DNA from: Chara braunii
Lineage: Eukaryota > Streptophyta > Charophyceae > Charales > Characeae
DNA: 54,472 bases
Reading direction: 5' to 3'
NCBI GenBank assembly: GCA_003427395.1
Contig: BFEA01000053.1
Span: 3,124,279-3,178,750, forward strand
Shown: positions 21,235 to 32,690 of the stretch, piece after piece
Layout of the letters: the number at the start of each line of letters is the position of its first letter
Numbering within the stretch: the stretch's first letter is position 1
Notes under the pieces: generated by a model
Told to the model about the DNA's origin: nothing
The model's input: only the letters and a program-made list of their open reading frames with translations
Database searches by the model: none
Made by a program: the position numbers and the translations under genes

Positions 21235-21895
21235 TGGGTTATGCTTTTGTCGTAATTTGTTGAGCCGCGAGTTGTTGCGACCCGACGATGGCGACAAGTA
21301 CTATTTGGGCAAGACTTTTTATTTCTTGGACTGACGTAACTATGGTCATGCTCAATCTGAAGGAGTACTGTTATGGTTGTTCACTCGGACTGCAGGGCGT
21401 TGTTATTCTTTATGACAGCAAGCCGCCGTTCAAGTGCTACAGTTTGAAGCCTGATATTTGAGCCTACCGATGTTATTTGCTGCAGCAAACAACTAACTTC
21501 GTTACGTCACCGTGATTTTACTACTCCGTAGAACGGCAGATGACGGGTTCGAGTAGCTGCCTTGTTGTCGTGGGTTATGCTTTTGTCGTAATTTGTTGAG
21601 CCGCGAGTTGTTGCGACCCGACGATGGCGACAAGTACTATTTGGGCAAGACTTTCTATTTCTTGGACCGACGTAACTATGGTCATGCTCAATCTGAAGGA
21701 GTACTGTTATGGTTGTTCACTCGGACTGCAGGGCGTTGTTATTCTTTATGACAACAAGCCGCCGTTCAAGTGCTACAGTTTGAAGCCTGATATTTGAGCC
21801 TACCGATGTTATTTGCTGCACCAAACAACTAACTTCGTTACGTCACCGTGATTTTACTACTCCGTAGAACGGCAGATGACGGGTTCGAGTAGCTG
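21235..21895. repeat. 326-bp recent tandem duplication in left giant LTR
   Basis: Units 21,235-21,560 and 21,561-about 21,895 both start CTTGTTGTCGTGGGTTATG and differ at only a handful of sites. The right LTR has a single copy (39,569-39,905), so the duplication arose after insertion and is much younger than the LTR divergence. Confidence 0.9.
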
Positions 21896-23283
21896 CTATT
21901 TCTGGCCGTTGCCAGTTACTACGGTGTTACCATTTCAACTCAAAGGTTTGTCCGAACAGCAGGTTATGTAGCAGGCAGCCACTTCGAACTGTTGACAGGT
22001 TACTGGTTCAAGACTGCTGCCTGACGCTCTAACACGAGGTGTTGGAGCTGGTGCTGTGAATTGCTGCTGAAGGCTATGTATGTGGAAACCTCTTGTTAAT
22101 GTACTTTGGGGAACTGCTATCGGACTCTTAGTCTGGCGATTGTTGGTCATCAGATTGCTGTGGCCGATGCTGTTGGTTTTTGAACAGCTACCGCCACATG
22201 CGACGTGCCTTATTGTGCATCCATCGTGCCTCTTCGTGCGTGCTGCTTTTCAACGGAGTATTGCTGAGCTTTGCTTGCAATTTGAATAGAGCATGGGAAT
22301 GGGCTCTATTTGAACGCAGCCCTTCTAGGCTGCGTAGCTCAGTTTGGCCAGACGAGAGATACTGTGACTTCGGAAGGGGTGTTCAGGCGCTGTGAGGGAG
22401 TTGTTGTTGCGACGTAGAGGTTGTCAGGTGTTTTGGCTTCGGTTTGGTGATCATGATGCGATTGTAGGCCACCATTGTGGGGCCCTCAGGCAATTGAGGA
22501 TTACAAGTCCCTGTCACTCTGAGAGCTCCCCTCTTGTATCTGAGGGACTCAATGACATCTACTTCTTCCCTTCTTATTCTAAGTCTAGTCTGACTGGTCA
22601 GAGAGGAAGGCGACAGGCGGGATTGGAAACCCGTAATCCGCAACCAGACCTGGTGGGAGGTCAACCCACCGACTGCGGGAGCTCTGCCGGAGCCCAGCCG
22701 AGGTTCTGGAGGCAGGTAACATTTCGGCATACAATCATCCTCATGTGTGATCCTATCCCTTAACACTGTACTACCCTCTATCCGTCTGAAAGTATGACTA
22801 AGAAAATTTATTAATTTTGGTTTGTTTAAATTCAAGACTTGATCTGAAAAAGTTTATTTAACTAAGTATGAGAATTTATATTATTTGCATGAGTTCAGAC
22901 ATAATGAATGGGGGAAGGTGGGAGGAAGGTTGGTTTTGCTTGGTTATGACCGGGTCAACCATAGGTTGTCCATTCTAAGTATGTGGGCTCAGTGCTATGT
23001 TTCTCTTTGTATATCGGGCTGTTTGCTTGACTTTTAGAGGCTGGGGCACTCCATACGTTGGACGGCCCGGTCGCATGTTTTTCTTGGGGTTTTTGAATGG
23101 AGGATGGGACCCATAAGTTGGGTACTCAGAGTCCTTGTTTCTTTTGTTGCTAAACACAGTTGGGCACATTCTAAGTGTGCGTGTCCAGTTCTATGTTTAT
23201 TTCTGAGGGGAACACAGACACACCATAAGTTGGTGTGACCAAGTCATGAGTTGTGAATATAAAAGGAACCAGAGTATATATAT

Positions 23284-24233
23284 CATGGTTACCAACCCGA
23301 CGTCCGGACCCCGATCCGGACAGTCCAGTGTCCGGTGTCAGGTTCCGGTGTCCGGTTCAGAGTGTCCGGTTGGACCCCGATTTTGAAAAATTCGAATTTT
23401 TTTTTGGGGTTCTTAGGCCGTTTACTTGGGCCTGGGGTAGAAAAATAATGCTGACGTTTTTTGAGAACCGGTACCCCAACCTGACAGGCCCTGAAAGGGA
23501 CCTCTGTGTGATCACATTGGCACGCGAGTTCACTGCTTCACTCTTATTTGGATGGAAACTTGGTGCATTTGAGCTCTCTTCTTGGTACATGACTATCTGA
23601 CATCTGCGTGATTTTGCAACTTGATTTTTTGTCCATCACTCTCGCTCATATTCCTTGCATTTTATTGACGTGGGAGGAGGGTCTGGTCGATGGGAGTGGC
23701 GACCAGGGCTGGGAGGGCGATGAAGGATGGGAGGGAGATGAAGGATGGGAGGGCGATGAAGGATGGGAGGGATATGAAGGATGGGAGGGCGATGAAGGAT
23801 GGGAGGGCGATGAAGGATGGGAGGGGCCAGCAGGGATGGGAGGGCAATGACGAATGGGAGGGTGCTGAAGGATGGGAGGGTGATGAAGGATGGGAGGGAG
23901 ATGAAGGATGGGAGGGGCGAGAAGGGATGGGAGGGCGATGACGGCAACAAAGATGAGCGACATTGGATACTGTGTTGGTGGGGCTGAGGGCGATGACATT
24001 GGGACACGTGTTCACTACTTTGCACTTATTGGGATAGAATCTTGGTGCATTTGAGCTTTATGCTTGGTGCCTTTTTTTTGTTTTTTTTTTAATTATTATT
24101 AATCCGGACAACCGGACACCGATAGAGCAAACTGGACTGTCCGGTTCCGGATGTCTGGATGTTCGGTTTGATCCAGACACGGGTCCGGTGTCCGTGTCCA
24201 GTTGTTTGGTTGTCCGGGTCCGGGGCAACCATG
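23284..24233. mobile_element. hAT-like non-autonomous DNA element (950 bp)
   Basis: Ends are CATGGTTACC and (reverse-complemented) CATGGTTGCC, starting CA as in hAT elements. They are followed inward by CCGGAC-rich imperfect inverted repeats. The 8-bp flank ATATATAT occurs at 23,276-23,283 and 24,234-24,241, the size expected of a hAT target duplication (though AT-rich). The right giant LTR lacks the element at the matching site near 41,340. No transposase. A reverse-oriented fragment of the same family lies at 33,159-33,316. Confidence 0.7.
23706..23940 (+). repeat. 18-bp minisatellite inside the hAT-like element
   Basis: About 13 tandem units of GGATGGGAGGGCGATGAA with small changes. The length is a multiple of three, so three frames stay open with hexapeptide repeats; this is not evidence of coding. 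Confidence 0.95.
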
Positions 24234-26048
24234 ATATATATCATTGGCAGGCTAGACGCCATAAGTTGGGAAATCTAGCAAACTGCGAGGTAACTTGGAC
24301 AGGATGGACTTATCCATAAGTCGGGTAGTCCGGTCCTATGCCAATGATAACACAAGACGCAAAAAGGTAATATAAAACTTGGCTATTTTTCTAAACATAA
24401 TTGAGACTTGGTTGGGGATCTCCATAAGTTGGAGTGACCTGACCATCGATCGGAAGAAAGAAAGAAGTTTTGAGACTTATTTGTTGAATGTAGTTGAGTT
24501 GCGGAGGTTGGGTGAACCCATAAGTTGGGGGTTGTTCGGTCATACACACTCGTTGTTTGTCTAACAGGCTAGTCTACCCATAAGTTGGGTAGCCTGGTTC
24601 TATGCTATATGTCATTGTCTGGGCTTGCTAGCCACAACATAAGTTGGTGTGTTCTAGTTTGAGGTCCTTGTCCAGGATATCCCAGGTCTTAGCTTAGCAC
24701 AAAAGGGTTTCCCCTATGTGTTGAGCATTTGCGCGCTGCCCCTCATGGGACCCTGCCTAAAGGACAAGAGCACGAACAGGGTTGAACGACTCATTCTTCA
24801 GTCGTTCAATATCTCATTCACGATACCTCATCTCTGACATTTCAATCTCGTACGCAACGCCGAGTCTCGTGGAAGGTCGAGCAGTTGTGGGTAACGTGTG
24901 AAGCATCGCCATGATAGTTAGTTGCGAGAGTTCGCATAACTGAGTATTATGTTTTTCTCTAGCAGAAACCTCCCTTTTAAGCATTTTTGTGCGCGGGCTA
25001 CTCATGAAACCGCACATGGAATAAGTTATGAGTCAGACGTTTGCGAAGGAAACGACATGAGGCTTGGTCCTTTTTCTTACAAACGACTGTCGTGGCCAAC
25101 GCATGCACATGTTTTGCATAGGCTCAGGTCTATGAATATTTTTTTAGGATTGCCCGCGTACAACAAATTGATTTTTTTCTTGTTTATAGTTATTTGTGGT
25201 GGAACGATAAGGTTCCGGGTAGAAGGGTTAGCGTGTAGCTGGTGGTGCGCCAGATAACTCACCACCACTCCAAATTCTCTTCTGGCCTCGACGCCAACTT
25301 TCCCTACACCCATAGGGGCACCGCAGGGTGCAGAAGATGGACGGGTGTTCAGTACGCTCTTGCGCCTGCTAAAGGATTGACCCCTTTAGAGCGCGCATCA
25401 GCCGACGTCTGAACGTCGAATGCAATCCCATGACTAAGATGGGACCGTACCTTTATGGGCTCCAAATAGTACTCCATCATTACGACTGCTTGTATTCATG
25501 CATGGCTAGTCATTATGATAAAGGACTGGCGAAGTAACTATTATTTATGCGAGGTCGTGCGTGTGACGTTTGTGCATTTTAATCCAAGAACAGTTACGGG
25601 TTAAGTGGAAAAAAGGGTGAGGCAAGATATTGCAAGTAGGAACGATTTTTCATTGTAAAGTGTATCGTGTGGTTAGAATAGTCATCCTAGTTGACCGACG
25701 TAGGGTCACGTTTGAGAGATCAGCGCCTCGAGCAACTATTCGTGCGGGGGTCCGATTCGGGCGTTAACCGTGCGTATCCCCGATGCTACAGCGAACGAGA
25801 AACGCCCTCGGTTGGACCACTTCTGCGATTGCATACAAAAAACCTTTGCATGTGGTCAAGTAGCTCGGCGGCTCTCGCGGGGGGAGGTAAGCAATGCCTC
25901 ACGTGGCCCTATCCTGCCATAGGGGTTCACGAGAGGTACGGTTGGCGCACTCGGTCGGAGCGGCAAAACACTCTACGTGACAAGTCCTGCCGAATCATGC
26001 GTGACGCGGCCGGGAGGGTCGCACTGTGGGACCGATGCGCTCGACAGA

Positions 26049-26068
26049 TAGCGCTGTTGTCGGGGATC
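26049..26068 (+). promoter_or_regulatory. Primer-binding site, tRNA-Asp type
   Basis: TAGCGCTGTTGTCGGGGATC starts two bases after the left LTR. The canonical plant tRNA-Asp PBS is TGGCGCCGTTGCCGGGGATC: 17 of 20 match, and all three differences are transitions of the kind methyl-cytosine decay produces. It marks the start of minus-strand DNA synthesis and confirms the LTR boundary. Confidence 0.85.
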
Positions 26069-26404
26069 TCGGCTGCCTATCGGAGTCCTTCGTGAACGAA
26101 CCCAGGTTAAGTGCAGGTTGATGATCCAGGCAAAATGACAAACCTTATTTTGGATCTGATTGGTATGATAAGTTTTGACGATCATATTGGATTAGGCATA
26201 TGAAAAGCCGTATATGTTAGTACAGTACGTATATGGGAAAGCAGGTGGGCATAGGAGTACAAACACAACGTACCGAAAGGTGCACGAGCTACATTATCGG
26301 GATAACATGGGGCAAATGATTGACAAATATTTTTAATCTTGTGTGTCATGCTAGGAGCAGGCATCCCTTAAACCTAGGGAGCCCTTCACCGAAGATATAT
26401 ACGT

Positions 26405-27290
26405 GAGGTTGGAGCGGTCGTTCATCTGGACCTATTGACAATGCCCTTGGGAATAGGAGGGTATAATTATGTTTTTGATGTTTGAGACAACCTTTCAGGT
26501 TTCGTGGATAGCAAGGTCATTCGCACTAAGACTAGTGAAGTGCAGACTGTTGCATTGAGAAGTATTACCTTCACTATCCTTTCGTCTCAAGGTTCGTAAT
26601 GAATAGAAGATTTGAATTCACTTGTGCAGAAGTGAAAACACTCTTGAGGGAATATGGTGTGATCGCCGAGTACACGACTACGGCACACCCTCAAGCAAAC
26701 GCACCTGTGGAAAGAGGATATAGCACCATTACGAACCTTCTCACAAAATGTATAGATGACATGCCTAATCAACGGCCAAACTTCCTAAGAGTTGCCTTTT
26801 TCGTGGAAAATATTACTGTTCAGAGTACCAACTACACGTTGGTTACGTTATGGTATGGTAGACATGCGACGTTCCCTATTGAGAGTTTCTTGAAAACTTG
26901 GAGGCGACAGATCCTCGAGATAACTTTGTCATTCGAGGAGTTGCTTGATCTAAGGGCGCGTCCAATTGGAGCCATAGAGGACAAAATTCAGGACGCGGCG
27001 AGTAGAGTGGCTTTTGACCGTGATAAGGACAAGTTCAGGTGGGACAAGATGGCGCGAGTACGAAAAGAGCCTCTTCACGTTGGAGATATCGTATTATTGT
27101 ACAACTCGTCCCTGGAGAAACAATGGTCAAGGAAATTGGACACATGATGGTTGGGTCCGTAGAAAACTACGAGATGTGGTGAGCACGGACATATCAGATT
27201 AAGGAGTTGGATGGGACGACATAGAAAAGCTGGGTATCTGGCTCAAGTTTGAAGAAATTTGTGGCGCGAGATGATGTGAGCATGGACATG
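26405..27290 (+). pseudogene. pol: Integrase core remnant inside the giant-LTR element
   Basis: Reads EVGAVVHLDLLTMPLG (first catalytic Asp codon at 26,429), GGYNYVFDV, a TGA at 26,483, then DNLSGFVDSKVIRTKT. After a frame change an open frame (26,599-27,147) gives REYGVIAEYTTTAHPQANAP and VERGYSTI, with the catalytic Glu at 26,710, then the C-terminal barrel (HVGDIVLLYNSSL). A further frame holds RTYQIKELDGTT and GSSLKKFVARDD to about 27,290. The position of the second Asp is occupied by Met (MNRRFEF). The zinc finger, RNase H, RT and protease are missing between the PBS and this fragment. It is a different lineage from the LTR-A integrases. Confidence 0.8.
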
Positions 27291-27555
27291 GTAAGCAAAG
27301 TTGTCATTTGAGAAAAAGAGCAAAATCTTAGTATAGAAAAAAAGAGATTGCTATATTAGAGTTGTGTTTTTAACTTGGGATAGAAGGGTAGGTTATATAT
27401 GAGGATAAGGGTTGTATATGTATGTATATATATATATGGGTACCTAGGTAAGTATGGGAGGGTTATATACCTGCTATTTGTGTTAGTCTGACATGCTTAC
27501 CCTATGTGCCCTTGTTGTTTCTTCCTTGTTGTGTAGTCTTGACATTGGTGACAGC

Positions 27556-29672
27556 CATGCCAAGAGGGAAGGGCAGGGGCTGGGCCAATGGAAGCTTCTC
27601 TGAGGGCGACCAAACCGGGGGAACGTCAGAGAACTACCAGTGAGAGCAAGCCTCCTATTTTCACTGGAGGAAGTGTGGAGATTTTCATGAGCCGGTTTGA
27701 GGCACATGCTGTGGAGTTAAGATAGGGTGTAACCATGATGTTGGCAGAGGTGCGAGACAGTGGTGAGTGGGTTGAGCCTATTGCGAGATTTAAGGGAGTC
27801 GCTCACTTGGGAGCAAATTGAGAGGAAGATGAAAGGGTTGCATCCATCGCCAGTGGAAGAGACGACTTGCGTATTCACTTTGACTCTACCAACTTGGAAG
27901 AGTTCATTTGGGTTTATGAGTTGTTTGCTGATGTGCAGGGGGTCATGTGGGAGTCGAGGGCAGGTAGCTTCATCCAGTTTGTGAGGAAACCCATCAAATC
28001 CTTTCTTAGGTCTGTTGTGGAGCGAGCCACAATTTGGAATGATTGTAAACGTCTGCTGAGAAACTCTTATTCTCCTGCATGACAGGCAGACAACAAGGAA
28101 ATCATGGAAAGGAAGATAAAAGAGTCAGGAGAAGAAGAAGGGCGAGTAGGGGAAGGTGCTCTATCTTCGAAGGCACGAGGAGAGAAGAAAAGAAAGAAAG
28201 AGCACAACTCATGTAGGCATGAGAGAATCGGCAAACGACTTACTGGAGAGATGGAGGCAGAGAAAGTCCTTGAGGGTTCAAGGCCACCTCCAGAGCCTGC
28301 GCAGATGCTTGATGTACATCCTGAGCCACAAGGAGGACCTGAGTTGTGTTATGAGCCAACATGATAAGTTCTCTTGAAGGAAGCTACTGCCAACGAAAAA
28401 GAGATGGACAAAGAGGAGAGAGTGGCACGAGAAAAGGAGATCAAGATCCATCTCATACTAAAAAACTTGGCAGAGATGAGGGACAAGATGCTGGAAGGGA
28501 AACAACTAGTAGAGGTGGAGGACAGAAGGATGATCCTTGCATTCTAACTGAGGTGTGGGAGAGCTTTGAGAGATTGTTGAATGCAGAAGGCAGGCCTTCA
28601 GCAAAGCATTAGGAGAGGAAAGTTGAAACTCTGAAGCAGGAAATGGGAAGACAAGGGAAGGAAGTAAAGGCTGTGAAAACAGAGATGGTGGATCTCTGGG
28701 CAGAAAATGGAGCGCTCTGACTGCTGAACCAGACCCTTAGCAAGGTCACTGAAACCCTGAGAACGCAGATTCAGATGCAGCAAACTTCCTTTTAGGCAAA
28801 GGAAGTCGATTGGGAGAAGAGACTGCGAGATGTGGAAGCTAAATTTGCCCAGCAGACGCTTGCAACAGTTGTGGATTGGATTGAGGTCCAAAGGTATGGC
28901 ATCAGGGGACAACCCGCTAAAGACCTCTCCAAACATCAGAAGAGGGAAGCAAGGGCAGAGCAACAGATAGATGAGGATGTCCCCTTGCTTGACAAGGCTA
29001 TGCTGCGGCCCGAGGAGGTGCTAGACAGGAAAGTTTGAGTGCCAGGCTCCCACCTCCTTGGCAAGCGGGCATGTACTTTTGGCTGCGACTGAAGAGCGGG
29101 TTGACGAGGATGTTCAATTGGAGATTCTTGTGACTATGCCACAGAGCAAGGGTCGGACTCTACAGGGAGAGCAGTCTCAAGTTGGTCAGGAGACAGTTAC
29201 GATCCAGGAGGAGAAGGAAGACAAGTTGGAGGAATCCCGTACCTTGGCAATGCCAGAGTATATACCTCTTCTCACTGGTTTGGGATGTTTTGGGATCTTG
29301 GGGTTCTGGCTTTGGACCAGAGACTGGCAGAGAGGCATGCGAGCGGGCAAATCATATAGGAGGATGACAGAGGAATTTCCCTTGGAGCATCAAACACTCT
29401 TCATCAGGAGGCCACCAGCCAAGCTACAAGTGCCACCACAGTAGGTCAAGACAGAAGGAGTGCAGAAGAAGCCTGGGAAATGCTTCTATTGCAAGAAGGG
29501 CAAACATTTCTCTGATGATTGTCCCAAATTTTATGAGGATGAGGCGAAGGGATTTGTTACCAGAGATTCTACTCGGATTTGGAGGGATAGCGATGGTAAC
29601 TTGGTTGAGAGATCACAAGATAGTGGAAGGGCACAATTGCATAAACAGATAGGTGAGGTGTTGAGTGACTAG
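27556..29672 (+). pseudogene. gag: Gag remnant downstream of integrase, with CCHC knuckle
   Basis: Begins MPRGKGRGWANGSFSEGD, then after a stop KPPIFTGGSVEIFMSRFEAHA, a capsid-like segment. Next come LRIHFDSTNLEEFIWVYEL and IKSFLRSVVERATIWNDC (27,867-28,082). A long Glu/Lys/Arg-rich coiled-coil region with frameshifts follows (28,104-29,036), then a linker frame (29,058-29,444) and a zinc knuckle CFYCKKGKHFSDDC (C-X2-C-X4-H-X4-C, 29,478-29,519), continuing to a stop at 29,670. No protease follows. Gag lies after integrase, the reverse of normal order, so the interior is rearranged or holds two partial elements. Confidence 0.75.
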
Positions 29673-31503
29673 GATTTAATAATAGGGTCCGGAAAGGTCT
29701 AAAGCTACGATGTGTGGGAGACTTGAGACTCAATCCTGATGGATAATTATATATAGAGGAACACATGGAGGATTGGATCAAACCCATGTACATCTGTGAT
29801 TTGAGTGAGTAAGTCATAGGAGACCTTCAATCCTAGATGTATATAGAGGTAACACTGAGGCTAACCTTGAATGATATTTGTTCTTTTGTGTGGTGTGGAG
29901 TATTTAGATGATATTTGTGTATATGTTGTGAGTTCTCTAGTTCAGAGTTTGGCATGTGAGACTCGTGTGAGAGTGGTATGAGAGCTAGGGTGGCATCGGA
30001 CCTTGATCTCTTGACACTCTGGCATCTTTTTACCTTGTATGATACTTGTGATTTTTTTGTGATATCGACAGGAGCTCTTGTTTCTGCAAAGCTCCAGACT
30101 CTGCGTACATATATGAATTTCAGGTGTTGTATTTCTTTGTGTAAATTTTCACGATCAGTTTTGTGAATTTGTCCTAATGTTAATAATTTCTATGACATGT
30201 TCATTTTGTGAGATGATTTGCGCTGCAAAACCTTTCTTTGTACTTAAGCAGGCCTGTCATAGTAACTGATGAAGCTTTAAGTATAAAGGAAGAAAATGCA
30301 CATTTTGTTGAAGAAAGAGGATCGCATTTTCATATAGAAAATAATGGTAAAAATTATTATAACAATCATGTTTGTGTCTTTGGTGTGGTTCAGTGAGAAG
30401 AAGCGGGGACCCAAAGGTTGGCTAACCCCTAGAAAAGTTGAGTGATATTGTGAGAGCACCCAAAAGAGGGGCTATGATGTTGGAGATTGTATGACGTAAA
30501 GAGATTGATCAAAGTCTGGCGAGAGGAAACCAAAACCTTATGAGAATTGATGTGAAATTTTGTGAGAATTTTGGTGATGAATTTTGTTGGAATTTTGAGA
30601 GAAGGCACTATCCCTCCGCGTAGTCTCGTGGGGAGTTGATATGCGATCCTGTATAATATGGCTTTGCGAAATTTGAGCAATCTTGATGATGAGAATGCTT
30701 GACCACTATGAAGTCAGTCTAAGGAACATTTTGTGAAGCCGAGGTAAGGGGCGATACTTAGCATCACTGGAACACAACTCCCAATGTTGGTTGCTGACCG
30801 GCGCAACCTGGCAGCAGGCCCCCCTGGCTTACCAAAGGTTAGTTCTTGAAGGGTCGGCCACTCGGAAAGGCCTACCTCGAGGGAAGGTCATTGGGATCGA
30901 TTAAGTCTAGAATCGGAATCCTTCGGGGTGTCAAAATAGGAAAAACAACTTATTGTTGTGCAACCAACGAGGGCACCGTTGCTATATAACAACGTGATGG
31001 GCCGTGGATTTGGCATGATCAACTAGTCTGCGATGGATCAAGATGGAGACCTAACCCACCTGTGTTCGACTCCAGGATGGATATTTTACTTATGCTAAAG
31101 TGGTTAATTACCGCTAGGGACTGAGATGCCCATATGATTGAGAGAGGTCTTGGTTAGGGCCCGTGTCTGAAGTCGTGCACTCATATGCGAGATCATGACC
31201 ACTGACACCCAACGAGAAGCTGACAAGCTCTAGGATGGAGGGAGAGGACTATCAACCTGCTACCTGGGAGCGGATAATACACTGTAGTACATAACAAAGT
31301 ATCCCCTAATTCTGTGGCCAGGATGTGGGAGACCCAGGTTAGAACCCTGGCAGTGGAACACTGTGACAAGGGTTGATTGATAAGCTACCTTGAACAAAGT
31401 CGAGCCGGTGAATCGGATTGGTTACTTCCTCGTCCGCAAATGTGATTCATAGTTTTGATTGCCCAACGAGACGGGGACGTCGCTTCATAGGGTTCGAAAA
31501 AAT
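29673..31503. other. Unassigned 3' interior of the giant-LTR element
   Basis: No coding frame with motifs, no shared repeat with the rest of the window. AT-rich to about 30,700, then GC-richer. Immediately before the right LTR is TTCGAAAAAAT, at best a degenerate polypurine tract. Confidence 0.5.
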
Positions 31504-32622
31504 TGTCGGCACGAATACCCTTTGTGCGCATTTTCGCATCTCACACAAGATTTATCTTTGATGGTACTTAAGAGAGTGACCCATTTTTGCATAACCGCAA
31601 CCGACTCTCAGAAGTTGGGAACGACGAGCACACATCGGGTCAGATCAGAGAGTGTGTGAGCGCACTTCGAGTGCACAAGAGGTTTTTGACAAACGTCTAT
31701 TGATATAGTGAATTGATGGTGTAATCATCCAACCTCGCACAGAGCTAGAGAAGGATTAAAATTTTGAATAGTAGTGCACCCGCACTGAGTGCGCTCGCGC
31801 AGAGACCGACATTTTGATGGTCGGCGTCAAGATTAGATATAAGAACCCTGGTCAGAGTTGAATTTTGTTAACTTACCTGAGACGACGCTTGGGACCGCGT
31901 AGTGTAAGGTGTGGGTTGAATACTCGGGTTGACTGTGTTTTGGTTGGAAGTAGAAGTTGGTGTCAACGATCTTAGCAAGGATGGTGCAAACGGGGTATGG
32001 TGAGAGTGAAAGTCGGGGTTTTCCCGACATAGGAATAATAAAGAGCGCGGCCTTTTTTAGGGAAGAGCAGATAGGAGGAACCGGGTTCCTCGGCGGCAGT
32101 GCAGCAAGGTGATGTGCGCAGCGACCGTGAGGAAAATCGACCCCTCCAAGCAGCAGGTGCGGATGTGTAGTGGTCGTGGGATTGGCCGGTAGGCCAAGGT
32201 GCGACCTTTGGTACAGTTCGACAGGCCTAGAAGTAGGGCGGATGCTCTTTATAATGAGATCCGCACATACTACAACCAGCCATGGGCCTAGCACTATAGG
32301 TTACGATGTTCGATTGTCACTCAACGAATACGGGGATCGAGGCCAACTGTTGGCGACACGGGAGCGACGAAGCGCGGCTGAAGGAACTGAGGGGTGGAGG
32401 GCCAACAGGGTTCCCCCCCTTAGTTTTGCTAACCGGTCCCGATCGTGGGCCCGCTTGGTGGGACTGCAGGAGTACTAACGGGCTCCTCCCCCTCCTCCAC
32501 TTTTCTTTCTTCCCCTTTCCGTTTAATTAAATTTTTGTTGTTTGTTTTGTTTTCTTATTTTTTGCTTTATTTTAAATCCGTTTCTGTTAGCGACCTGGTC
32601 TCGATACCGGACCGACGATGGA

Positions 32623-32690
32623 CCCAAGAGCCTAGCTAAGTGGGCACACCCCTGAACTGTGAAAGGCGGACCAAAGTTCAAACTCCTTTA
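32623..32690 (+). repeat. tRNA-derived (Pol III-like) module in right giant LTR
   Basis: Counterpart of 19,320-19,392. The A-box is altered (TAGCTAAGTGGG, 32,633) but the B-box is better kept (AAGTTCAAACTCC, 32,673). The two LTR copies together imply an ancestral module with both boxes good. Confidence 0.5.

Larger units (their letters stand above)
22950..24650 (+). repeat. Array of CCA-TAAGT-TGG hairpins (left giant LTR)
   Basis: About eleven hairpins, irregularly spaced (about 50-120 bp), share an apex CCATAAGTTGG or a close variant but have different, self-complementary arms. Examples: CACACCA/TGGTGTG (23,219-23,237); GCTAGA..CCA/TGG....TCTAGC (24,251-24,279); CTCCA/TGGAG extended by GGTTGGGGAT/TGACCTGACC (24,410-24,444); CTACCCA/TGGGTAG (24,574-24,592). 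Other apices are near 23,051, 23,111, 24,314, 24,528 and 24,637. Most units continue with a GTYCTATG-like tail. A hAT-like element (23,284-24,233) interrupts the array. Confidence 0.8.
18190..26046 (+). repeat. Left giant LTR
   Basis: Homologous along its whole length to 31,504-44,809. Landmarks shared in order: a GTGCGCATTTTTGCATCTC start region; antisense open frames ending in splice-donor-like CAG/GTAAGT (about 18,570 and 31,880); a tRNA-like A/B-box module (19,330 and 32,633); GAGTGATA-CAACAATT (19,831); the hairpin array; and AAAGGATTGACCCCTTTAGAGCGC near 25,370. Private changes: a 326-bp tandem duplication (21,235-21,895) and a hAT-like insertion (23,284-24,233). No known protein domain is found. 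Confidence 0.88.

Noticed and set aside
22080-22395. Hydrophobic open frames (MWKPLVNVLWGTAIGLL) conserved at 40,090-40,378
   Set aside because: Conservation equals that of the surrounding LTR DNA, and the hydrophobic composition follows TTG/CTG-rich sequence; not enough to call a gene.
23646-24025. Open frames of 117-129 codons on the minus strand and 83 on the plus strand
   Set aside because: The 18-bp minisatellite keeps frames open; only hexapeptide repeats result.
22950-24650. CRISPR-like array (short repeats with variable spacers)
   Set aside because: The context is eukaryotic. Repeats are only 10-11 bp and degenerate, spacing is irregular, and the variable parts are complementary arms rather than spacers.
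31315-31370. T-arm-like CCAGG-TTAGAAC-CCTGG suggesting a tRNA gene
   Set aside because: No A-box about 42 bp upstream and no acceptor or anticodon stem, so a lone T-arm-like palindrome is not a tRNA.
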